DNA of 64,000 nt, taken from NCBI GenBank assembly GCA_036960175.1, contig JBALWH010000005.1:124001-188000 (forward strand), written 5' to 3'. Positions 41,630 through 49,246 of the stretch are shown in pieces. Below the pieces are notes generated by a model. That model was given only the letters and a program-made list of their open reading frames with translations. It was not told the origin of the DNA and did no database searches. How positions within the stretch are numbered: the first letter of the stretch is position 1; each line of letters opens with the position of its first letter. The position numbers and the translations under genes are program-made. Source of the stretch: Motiliproteus sp036960175. Lineage in GTDB: Bacteria > Pseudomonadota > Gammaproteobacteria > Pseudomonadales > Balneatricaceae.

Positions 41630-42718
41630 ATGGAAATGAACACCGCCCACATACGTCAACAGCTACTGACCGACCCGCTGCTTAGCTCCCTGTCTGACAG
41701 CGAGATCGATTTGATCATCAGCCACGGTCAAACCGTCTCTCTTGCCGTTGATGACGCCGTCGTTGAAGAAGGCGACTGTGGCGACGGCCTGTTTTTTATC
41801 CTCAGCGGAGAACTGATAGTCACCAAGAATTTCGCTGGGATCAGCAAAGAATTGAGCCGCTTATCCAAGGGCCAGAGCTTTGGTGAAATCTCACTGGTGT
41901 CCGATGGCCCCCGCACCGCAACCGTCACCGCCTGCATTCCTTCCCTCTGCCTGAAACTGAATAAAGGCACCTTTGAGCAACTGCTGGCAGAAAATGGTCG
42001 CTTTGGTCAGAAGATGATGAAAGTGCTGACGCAACGCATGATCGAGACCGAGCGCACAGCGAACCGCCAGCTGGTCGAATCCTATCAGGCACTTATTTTC
42101 TCTCTGTCTGACCTGGCCGAATCCCGTGATCCAGAGACAGGTGCACATCTGTTCCGAGTACAGAACTATTGCCACCTGCTAGCAACATTAATGGCCGACA
42201 CGGAGCTCTTTGAAAAACAGATCGATGCCCATTTTATCGAAGATATCTATGTCGCCGCCCCGCTCCATGATATCGGTAAGGTTGGTATCCCTGATGCCGT
42301 GTTGTTAAAGCCCGGAGCCCTGACCGATCAAGAATTTGAAATTATGAAAACCCACACCAGCCTGGGCGCCAAAACGCTGGTGAAAGTTCTGGCAAAGCTG
42401 GAAAGCTCGACCTTCAGAGTGGCCTATCACGTCATCCTCGAACACCATGAACGCTACGACGGCAGCGGTTATCCCAATGGCACAGCGGGCGAGAATATCA
42501 CCCTCGAAGGTCGTGTTATGGCGCTGGCCGATGTCTATGATGCGCTACTGTCGAAACGAGTCTATAAAAAAGCCTTCAGCTACGAAACCGCCAAATCTAT
42601 TATTAGCGAAGGTCGCGGCAAACATTTTGACCCCGACATCACCGACCTGTTTCTGGCCAACATCGAGCTGTTTGAAGCCATTCATCAACAGTTTGCTGAT
42701 GAACAGAAAGATTCATAG
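41630..42718 (+). CDS. Cyclic-nucleotide-binding-like HD-GYP protein, probable c-di-GMP phosphodiesterase
   Basis: The 362-residue cytoplasmic protein has a cNMP-binding-type domain (residues 20-135: EEGDCGDGLFFILSGELIVT, FGEISLVSDGPRTATVTA) and a short linker. An HD-GYP domain follows (residues 165-350) with HDIGKVGIPDAVL, ILEHHERYDGSGYP and MALADVYDAL. All HD-GYP metal ligands appear present, so it should hydrolyse c-di-GMP. The N-terminal domain may bind a cyclic nucleotide or be a protein sensor. It is single, with a small hairpin behind it. Confidence 0.9.
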   Translation: MEMNTAHIRQQLLTDPLLSSLSDSEIDLIISHGQTVSLAVDDAVVEEGDCGDGLFFILSGELIVTKNFAGISKELSRLSKGQSFGEISLVSDGPRTATVTACIPSLCLKLNKGTFEQLLAENGRFGQKMMKVLTQRMIETERTANRQLVESYQALIFSLSDLAESRDPETGAHLFRVQNYCHLLATLMADTELFEKQIDAHFIEDIYVAAPLHDIGKVGIPDAVLLKPGALTDQEFEIMKTHTSLGAKTLVKVLAKLESSTFRVAYHVILEHHERYDGSGYPNGTAGENITLEGRVMALADVYDALLSKRVYKKAFSYETAKSIISEGRGKHFDPDITDLFLANIELFEAIHQQFADEQKDS

Positions 42719-42760
42719 TCAACCCTGCGTTTAGCTAAAACACAACGCACCAAAAAACAC

Positions 42761-42777
42761 CCGAGCATTAAGCTCGG
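42761..42777 (+). terminator. Weak hairpin after the HD-GYP gene
   Basis: CCGAGC (42761-42766) pairs with GCTCGG (42772-42777) over ATTAA, followed by ATTTACT. The T-run is poor, so this is a weak terminator at best. Confidence 0.4.
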
Positions 42778-42938
42778 ATTTACTGACTTATGGCCGCTTC
42801 AGCCCCATTCCAATAACGGCCCAAAGCCTGCAACTAAGGCCCAACCGTCAACCTAATGACCTTATTAATGCTATTATCATTACTCAAGTTGAAGCGCAGT
42901 ACCGAAAATAATACCTAAAATACGGTGTTTTCTACCTG

Positions 42939-44567
42939 ATGAGCTTGATCAAGATATCCCTTAAGCAAACTCTGTTTGTTGCTTTTCTGGCGGTTGCAAT
43001 CGTCCCTGTCGTCATTCTTTCTGGGTGGGAACAGCACTCCGCCTTCAAAAAAGAATTAGCCGCCGTAAAAGAAAAACATCTGCTGCTAGCCCGCAACCTT
43101 ACCGATGCGCTAAGCCGCTACGCTATCGATACTCAGGTCGTGTTCCAGTCAGCTCTGGCCGCTCATGAGAACGGTCATTTCGGCACTGAAACAAAATCCC
43201 TAATGCAGGCGGTCAATATCCAAGGACTGGCTCTGCTGAACAACGATCTAAAACTCAGCAAACAACTTTTTGGCAATCAAGAATTCAACACCCAACAAAC
43301 TATCGACGACCTCTCAGGGTTTATTACCCTGGCGATGGAACAGCCGGGAAAAGTAATCTTCAGCGGTGTTGTAGTGGCATCGATGCCACACCCAACCATT
43401 TTCATGGTGACTCATCGCCCTGAGCAAGGTACCTGGTTAGCCGCCGTGGACACCAAATATATACAGCGTCTGCAACAGTCCATCAGCTTTGGTAAAAAAG
43501 GTCATGCCGCTATTGTTGACCACAAAGGACAAGTGCTGGCGCACCCCAAGCAGGCATGGCAACAGAATGCTAAGAATATCTCCAAAATAAAACCGGTAGC
43601 CGCCATGATCAAGGGCCAGACCGGAGTCACTACGTTTTATTCGCCAGCGGTCAAAGCCGATATGATTGCGGGTTACGCAACCGTACAAGAGACTGGCTGG
43701 GGAGTTATGATCCCACAACCCCTGGCAGAGCTAAAAGAACATGCCGCACAGATCCAGCTCGATACTTTTATTCTTGGCATTGTAGCGATCCTGATCACCG
43801 CCTTATTCAGCTGGTGGTTAGCAGGCCTGATTGCCGCCCCAGTGACCAATGTCCGTGATTCAGCACAGCAGATTTCCAAAGGTAACTTTGGCCTCAAGGT
43901 GAACAACAACACCCGTTTTATACCCCGAGAATTGAGTGATTTGGCCACTGCGTTCAATCGCATGAAAGAAGAAGTTCAGCGCAGCCAACATAACCTGGAA
44001 GCGCGGGTTGAAGAACGCACTCACGAACTACAAGAGGAGATCCAAATTCGTAAGGCCGCAGAGGAAAAGATTCGCTTCATGGCCATGCATGACCCCGTTA
44101 CCGGCCTGCCCAACCGTGTCGCCCTCCATGATCAAATCGATCAATGGCGGCAAAAGCGCATCCAAGGGAAAATTCTGGCGGTGCTGTTTATTGATCTGGA
44201 CGGTTTTAAACCCGTTAACGACACTCACGGACATGATATGGGTGATGCGGTGCTATCTCTGGTCGGCGACAGACTGGCATCCACCCTGAGAAACGAAGAT
44301 ATTGTCGCACGCTATGGCGGTGACGAATTTGTAGTCATACTCACCAATCAGGGTAGCGCCCAACATGCCTATGAGGTCGCCCAGAAACTTCGCCAGCAGA
44401 TCGCTGAGCCTATGCAACTAGGCAACCTACAACTGAATATTGCCGCCAGTATCGGTGTAGTTACCACCGCCGCCAAAGGTGCGGACATCAATAAGATGCT
44501 ACGCGAAGCCGACCGGGCAATGTACCAAGCCAAGAGTCAGGGAAAGAACAGTGTCTGCGTGGCCTGA
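42939..44567 (+). CDS. Cache-HAMP-GGDEF diguanylate cyclase
   Basis: The 542-residue inner-membrane protein has a first membrane helix (about residues 9-28) and a periplasmic dCache-type sensor (about 30-275). A second helix (about 278-298) leads to HAMP (300-350) and a coiled-coil linker (QHNLEARVEERTHELQEEIQ). The GGDEF domain (375-540) has an intact RYGGDEFVVIL. RNED, five residues before GGDEF, is an I-site. It should synthesise c-di-GMP in response to a periplasmic small ligand. No partner gene is adjacent. Confidence 0.93.
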   Translation: MSLIKISLKQTLFVAFLAVAIVPVVILSGWEQHSAFKKELAAVKEKHLLLARNLTDALSRYAIDTQVVFQSALAAHENGHFGTETKSLMQAVNIQGLALLNNDLKLSKQLFGNQEFNTQQTIDDLSGFITLAMEQPGKVIFSGVVVASMPHPTIFMVTHRPEQGTWLAAVDTKYIQRLQQSISFGKKGHAAIVDHKGQVLAHPKQAWQQNAKNISKIKPVAAMIKGQTGVTTFYSPAVKADMIAGYATVQETGWGVMIPQPLAELKEHAAQIQLDTFILGIVAILITALFSWWLAGLIAAPVTNVRDSAQQISKGNFGLKVNNNTRFIPRELSDLATAFNRMKEEVQRSQHNLEARVEERTHELQEEIQIRKAAEEKIRFMAMHDPVTGLPNRVALHDQIDQWRQKRIQGKILAVLFIDLDGFKPVNDTHGHDMGDAVLSLVGDRLASTLRNEDIVARYGGDEFVVILTNQGSAQHAYEVAQKLRQQIAEPMQLGNLQLNIAASIGVVTTAAKGADINKMLREADRAMYQAKSQGKNSVCVA

Positions 44568-44840
44568 TTGATACGGAAATTGACTCATTCTAGATGGCTG
44601 ATTTTAGGCCTGCCATTGCCTCTCTTCGATTTGCAGTATTTGTCCTCTAAATCAACGCCTAAGCAGTAACCGTTATTATTCTTAGATTTCCTATTCCACG
44701 ACAATTCTTCCTAAACAGTGCTAAATTTATCTGAAGGCTTGCTAGGCTTTTTTGGGGACCTTGCCTCCCTAAAACCATCGCTAACAATGGAGTACCCCGG
44801 TTGCAATTGCCGGGCAGCGACGGATTGGTGAACATGACTT
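44568..44840. other. Intergenic region, no gene seen
   Basis: This region of about 270 bases between the cyclase gene and the heptamer repeats shows no supported open frame or RNA gene. Confidence 0.5.
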
Positions 44841-44878
44841 AGGGATTAGAGATTAGGGATTAGGGATTAGGGATTAGG
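44841..44878 (+). repeat. Heptamer tandem repeats (AGGGATT)n before a start codon
   Basis: Five 7-base units AGGGATT (the second unit is AGAGATT) plus a partial unit end two bases before the ATG of the broken membrane gene. Heptamer tracts change length by slippage. Here they occupy the ribosome-binding region, a place where length changes would alter expression. The downstream gene is dead, so this may be a relic. Confidence 0.85.
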
Positions 44879-44880
44879 AT

Positions 44881-45362
44881 ATGACCTCATCGGCCAGCGA
44901 TTTTCTACACAACAACGTTCGGGTGCTTAAATCCCGAGTATCCAAAACCGCCTTTCACGGCGTTCTGGTCGCGATCGCAGCCATTATCATAGCGACTCTG
45001 GCTTCATCCTATATACATCACGGAACTATCAGTGCCGCCGGCATTATTGATGTACAGCTGAATAATTATGCGCTCTGGGTTTTGGACGCGATACCTTTTG
45101 TCTTTGGCCTGTGGGGACAATACTCCAGCACCATCATCGCCTATGAAGCCAGCGACAGGGAGGTGTCGAAACAGCGGAGATCATGAAAACCCTGGAGGAC
45201 TATGGCTGCGATATAGTCCTCCAGGGTTTCCTCATTGCCAAACCACTTAAAGAGGAAGGATTCGAGCAGTGGCGACAGAATTACCAGAACGGAGAACACT
45301 CACAGCAACAGGAGATAAGTTCTGGAAATTCCCAAGGTAGCGTCGCCACTGATATAGGCTGA
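44881..45362 (+). pseudogene. Internally deleted membrane GGDEF/EAL-type gene
   Basis: The first frame (44881-45186, 101 codons) encodes two membrane segments and ends SSTIIAYEASDRE, like the start of membrane-anchored c-di-GMP proteins. Near 45155-45165 the sequence switches, in another frame, to GGVETAEIMKTLEDYGCD then LQGFLIAKPLKEEGFEQW. This is the C-terminal end of an EAL domain (EGVET...GCD...QG) running to a TGA at 45360-45362. The whole middle, including GGDEF and the EAL active site, is missing. The join is out of frame, so no functional enzyme can be made; a small membrane peptide might persist. Confidence 0.82.
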
Positions 45363-45381
45363 GATGAGAAGGAGGCAGTCC

Positions 45382-47598
45382 TTAATCGAGCACCTGCAAT
45401 TTGGCATAAGAAACCACCAGCCATTTAGTGCCCTCAGTGTCGAAATTCACCTGCACTCGGGCATTCGGGCCCTGGCCTTCATAACTGAGCACCACCCCTT
45501 CACCGAAAATGCTGTGCATAACCCGCTGCCCCAGCGCCAGCCCGGTATCAGGAATTTCTACGCCAGCAAAGCTAACCCCCAGCTGCTGCTGACCGCTACT
45601 TTTCTGCTGGCGATTAAAGCTCACCGGACGACTGAACTGGGTCTTTAGGCGTACCTCTTCCAGTAGCTCTTCCGGGATTTCACGGATAAAACGAGAAGGT
45701 CGGTTATGAGTTTCCTGGCCATGCAAGCGTCTCGATTCAGCATAGGTGAGGTAAAGCTTTTCCATCGCCCGGGTAATACCGACATAACAAAGACGCCGCT
45801 CTTCCTCCAGCCTGCCTGCTTCGTCCAACGACATCTTATGGGGAAACAATCCCTCCTCCACACCGGTCAGAAACACCAGCGGGAATTCCAGACCTTTGGC
45901 GGAATGAAGGGTCATCAACTGCACACCATCCTCAAACTCATCGGCCTGCGCATCACCGGCATCCAATGCAGCCTGATCAAGGAAAGCGGACAGGACCGGA
46001 ATATCCTCCTCACCGGGCTGAGGCTCCCAAGTGCTAACAAACTGACGCGCCGCACTAACCAATTCATCCAGGTTTTCTATTCGGGTCTGGGCCTTCTCAC
46101 CTTTTTCTTTGAGGTGATGTTCGATCAGTCCGCTATGACGAATCAGATGTTCGGTTTGCTCCTGCAGTGAGACCCCTCGGGTATCGTCATCCAATTTCTC
46201 GATGAGCTGGATAAAATTCTGCACGGCATTGCCAGCACGGGCCGGTAGCAGCTTGTGCTCCAAGACTTCATGGGCCGCCTGCCACAAGCTACAGCCCTCG
46301 CTACGGGCATGACGGCGGATGACATCCACGGTCTTAGGCCCGATAGCACGCACAGGCACATTAATAACCCGTTCCATCGCCGTATCATCCAGACGATTTC
46401 CCACCAAGCGCAGGTAAGACAGCGCATTTTTAATTTCTAAACGGTCATAGAAGCGCTGCCCACCGTAGATACGATAAGGCACACCGGAGCGGATCAGCGC
46501 CTCTTCCAGCACTCGCGATTGCGCATTGGAACGATACAGCAACGCCACTTCTGAGCGTTGCCGGTCCCCTTTTGTGGTCCAGCGCTGAATATTATCGACA
46601 ATAAAACGTGCTTCATCCTGCTCATTAAAACCGGCATAAAGAGAGATCCGCTCACCCTCTTCTCCCTGAGTCCAGAGCTCTTTGCCCAAGCGCCCCTGGT
46701 TATTGGATATAAGCTCATTAGCAGCGCGCAGTATGGTATTGGTTGAGCGGTAATTCTGCTCCAGTCGCACCACATGGCTATCGGGAAAGTCTTTGCTGAA
46801 TTGCTGGATATTTTCGATCTTGGCACCGCGCCAGCCATAGATGGATTGATCATCATCACCCACCACCATCATCTTGCCATGTTCGCCTGCCAAGACCCGC
46901 AACCAGGCGTACTGAATGCTGTTGGTATCCTGAAACTCGTCCACTAAAATATGGCGAAAGCGCTGTTGATAATGGGCTAAAATCTGTGGTTTCTGCAGCC
47001 AGAGCTCATGGGCACGCAACAACAACTCACCAAAATCCACCAGACTGGAACGCTGACAGGCCTGTTCATAATGCTGATAAAATGCGATCTGCGTACGTTG
47101 GTGGGCATTGCCATGATGCTCCAGATGACGAGCCCGCAACCCTTCATCCTTTTGACCATTAATAAACCATTGCAACTGTTTCGGCTGCCATTGATTGTCA
47201 TCCAGATTCATCTCCTTCATCAATCGCTTCACCAGACGCAACTGATCATCAGAATCCAGGATCTGAAAATGCTCTTGTAAACCAGCATCCTGCCAATGCG
47301 TGCGCAACAAACGATGTGCCAGTCCATGGAAAGTACCAATCCACATACCGTAAGGGTTAAGTCCCAGCATCTCTTGGATGCGGCCGCGCATCTCTTTCGC
47401 CGCCTTATTGGTAAAGGTCACCGAGAGAATGTTATTAGGCGACATCTGTTCCTGGTTAATCAGCCAGGCAATGCGATGCACCAGCACCCGGGTCTTGCCA
47501 CTACCGGCACCAGCAAGCACCAATAAGCTGGTGGCAGGGGCAGCCACGGCTTCACGCTGGGCTTGATTCAGACCTTCAAGGATGGGAGATACGTCCAT
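45382..47598 (-). CDS. uvrD: DNA helicase II UvrD
   Basis: I start at the ATG at 47598 (MDVSPILEGLNQAQREAVAA), matching the conserved UvrD N-terminus; a GTG nine bases upstream is in frame. The 738-residue protein has GAGSGKT, VTFTNKAAKEMRGRI, LVDEFQDTNSIQYAWLR, VVGDDDQSIYGWRGAKIENI, QNYRST, VQLMTLHSAKGLEFPLVF and a C-terminal Tudor-like domain (GQRVMHSIFGEGVVLSYEGQ). It unwinds DNA in mismatch and nucleotide-excision repair. I see no LexA box upstream. It converges with the broken EAL gene, 19 bases apart. Confidence 0.96.
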   Translation of the reverse strand: MDVSPILEGLNQAQREAVAAPATSLLVLAGAGSGKTRVLVHRIAWLINQEQMSPNNILSVTFTNKAAKEMRGRIQEMLGLNPYGMWIGTFHGLAHRLLRTHWQDAGLQEHFQILDSDDQLRLVKRLMKEMNLDDNQWQPKQLQWFINGQKDEGLRARHLEHHGNAHQRTQIAFYQHYEQACQRSSLVDFGELLLRAHELWLQKPQILAHYQQRFRHILVDEFQDTNSIQYAWLRVLAGEHGKMMVVGDDDQSIYGWRGAKIENIQQFSKDFPDSHVVRLEQNYRSTNTILRAANELISNNQGRLGKELWTQGEEGERISLYAGFNEQDEARFIVDNIQRWTTKGDRQRSEVALLYRSNAQSRVLEEALIRSGVPYRIYGGQRFYDRLEIKNALSYLRLVGNRLDDTAMERVINVPVRAIGPKTVDVIRRHARSEGCSLWQAAHEVLEHKLLPARAGNAVQNFIQLIEKLDDDTRGVSLQEQTEHLIRHSGLIEHHLKEKGEKAQTRIENLDELVSAARQFVSTWEPQPGEEDIPVLSAFLDQAALDAGDAQADEFEDGVQLMTLHSAKGLEFPLVFLTGVEEGLFPHKMSLDEAGRLEEERRLCYVGITRAMEKLYLTYAESRRLHGQETHNRPSRFIREIPEELLEEVRLKTQFSRPVSFNRQQKSSGQQQLGVSFAGVEIPDTGLALGQRVMHSIFGEGVVLSYEGQGPNARVQVNFDTEGTKWLVVSYAKLQVLD

Positions 47599-47700
47599 AA
47601 CTGGCACTCTTCGCGGGAATCAAAACGACACATTATAACGACTCGGCCACCCCTAGACGATGGCCAAGACGGATTAGTATGCAGCTAATAGTAAGAAGTG

Positions 47701-48672
47701 TTACGGACGCGGCAATTCTGCAGGATTGGCAATATGAGCCAGCAAAATCCGGCGGCACTCATTGGGGTCTTTAACCACCTGCTCACCTTCATAACGGGTC
47801 TGTTCCAAACCATGTTTGCTGATCAGCCTGGACAGCCAAAAACGCATGGCGGCGGTACGCAGCAGTAACGGCCAGGCCTGGTATTCATTTTCCGCAAAGG
47901 GTCGCTGAGCGGCATAGGCAGACAGCAAAGCCTGCAACCTGGCTGGATCCAAGCTACCGTCCGCATTAACACACCAATCATTAGCAACGATGGCCAGATC
48001 GTAAAGCAGGTAACCACTACAGGCATTGTAAAAATCAATAATGCCCTGCAACTTATCATTCTCAAACAAGGCGTTATCATGAAAAAGATCGCCGTGGATG
48101 ATGCCCGTGGGCAGATCCCAAGGCTGGGTTCTTAACTCATCAAACAGCGCCACTTCCTGAGCCAATAGTTCAGCATCTTCGCGACTAAGATGAGGGGCTA
48201 CATGCTTGGACTCCCGACGCCACCAAAACACCCCTCGGTGGGCCTGACGGCTCATAAAGAAATCTTGGCCTGCCTGGTGCATACGCGCCAGAGCATCGCC
48301 AATTTCGGCACAATGTAGCGGTTTAACGACCTCTAGCTGACGGCCGGGGAAACAAGGTAATAATAGTGCTGGGCGCTGAGCCAGGCTTTTCAAAGCAATG
48401 CCATGGCGATTCTTAATAGGCGCGGGGACGGGAATACTCTGGCTCGCTAAAAAGCCGGTCAACTCCACGAAGAAAGGCATATCTTCTACGCTCAATTCCT
48501 CAAACAAGGTCAATACGAAGCGTTGTCGCTCGCCATTCTGTTCAGTATCAACAAAATAGTTAGTGTTCTCGATACCGCCATCGATGCCCTGAAAAGCCGA
48601 CAGCGATCCTTGATCGAACTCCGCCAGAAACAGACTTAGCTGCTCCTCGTTGAGGTGCGTATAAACCGCCAT
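47701..48672 (-). CDS. thrB: Homoserine kinase ThrB (choline-kinase-like type)
   Basis: The 323-residue protein matches the homoserine kinase of pseudomonads: MAVYTHLNEEQLSLFLAEFD, SAFQGIDGGIENTNYFVDTE, catalytic loop GIIHGDLFHDNALFENDKLQ (about residue 195) and GIIDFYNACSGYLLYDLAIV. It phosphorylates homoserine on the way to threonine and is unrelated to the GHMP-type enzyme of Escherichia coli. Its place next to a DUF2782 gene and polA is the same as in Pseudomonas. Confidence 0.93.
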   Translation of the reverse strand: MAVYTHLNEEQLSLFLAEFDQGSLSAFQGIDGGIENTNYFVDTEQNGERQRFVLTLFEELSVEDMPFFVELTGFLASQSIPVPAPIKNRHGIALKSLAQRPALLLPCFPGRQLEVVKPLHCAEIGDALARMHQAGQDFFMSRQAHRGVFWWRRESKHVAPHLSREDAELLAQEVALFDELRTQPWDLPTGIIHGDLFHDNALFENDKLQGIIDFYNACSGYLLYDLAIVANDWCVNADGSLDPARLQALLSAYAAQRPFAENEYQAWPLLLRTAAMRFWLSRLISKHGLEQTRYEGEQVVKDPNECRRILLAHIANPAELPRP

Positions 48673-48767
48673 TTAGCGCTTACCTGATAATTGATACTGG
48701 ATTGAAATTGTCATAATGATAGCCTCTCCCTTGCCCCCTACCTTTGCTCTTTCTCTTGCTGAGCAGG

Positions 48768-49067
48768 TTACCAGCGGAATAGCACCCACTTAGGCACCAG
48801 CAGCTGGGAGCGGTCGAGACGAATATAACCATCGTGACCTTCGGAAGGGACCAGATAATAAGTCGTGCCGTTCTCTGGAACAACCTTGATTTCGACGATT
48901 TCTCCATTGACGACATATTCGTAAAAGACTTTCCCTTCCTTGCCCTTACGGATGACGATTTCCGGCTCATCTTCATTGTAATCGGGCTCAGCGGCAGACA
49001 CCGGTAAACCGAATGTAAGTAGCAGCATTGCCGCCATTAACATGGACTTTATCTTTACCTTTTTCAT
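48768..49067 (-). CDS. DUF2782 periplasmic protein
   Basis: Starting at the ATG at 49067, the 99-residue protein has a signal peptide (MLMAAMLLLTFGLPVSA) and the small DUF2782 domain (VIRKGKEGKVFYEYVVNGEI, YYLVPSEGHDGYIRLDRSQL then VPKWVLF). Earlier in-frame ATGs exist but would lengthen the basic lead of the signal peptide. Function is unknown. The gene is conserved between polA and thrB in Pseudomonas-type genomes, as here. Confidence 0.87.
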   Translation of the reverse strand: MKKVKIKSMLMAAMLLLTFGLPVSAAEPDYNEDEPEIVIRKGKEGKVFYEYVVNGEIVEIKVVPENGTTYYLVPSEGHDGYIRLDRSQLLVPKWVLFRW

Positions 49068-49246
49068 TCGCCTGCCCTCTGCTTTTCCCATTGCATTAAC
49101 ACGTCCTAATTTCATTCTAGCTCCCTAGCCCCGAGCACAACAGTGACGATTGCGATAACTGAACAGCAACTGATGAAGATCATCCCTGCTTTTATGCTCA
49201 GGATTAATTATGATGGCGTTTTATTCTGTGCCGAGACCAGCAACCC

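Noticed and set aside
44881..45186. Reading the 101-codon frame as a genuine small membrane gene
   Set aside because: Its C-terminal neighbour in another frame is the end of an EAL domain, so it is better explained as the start of a deleted larger gene.
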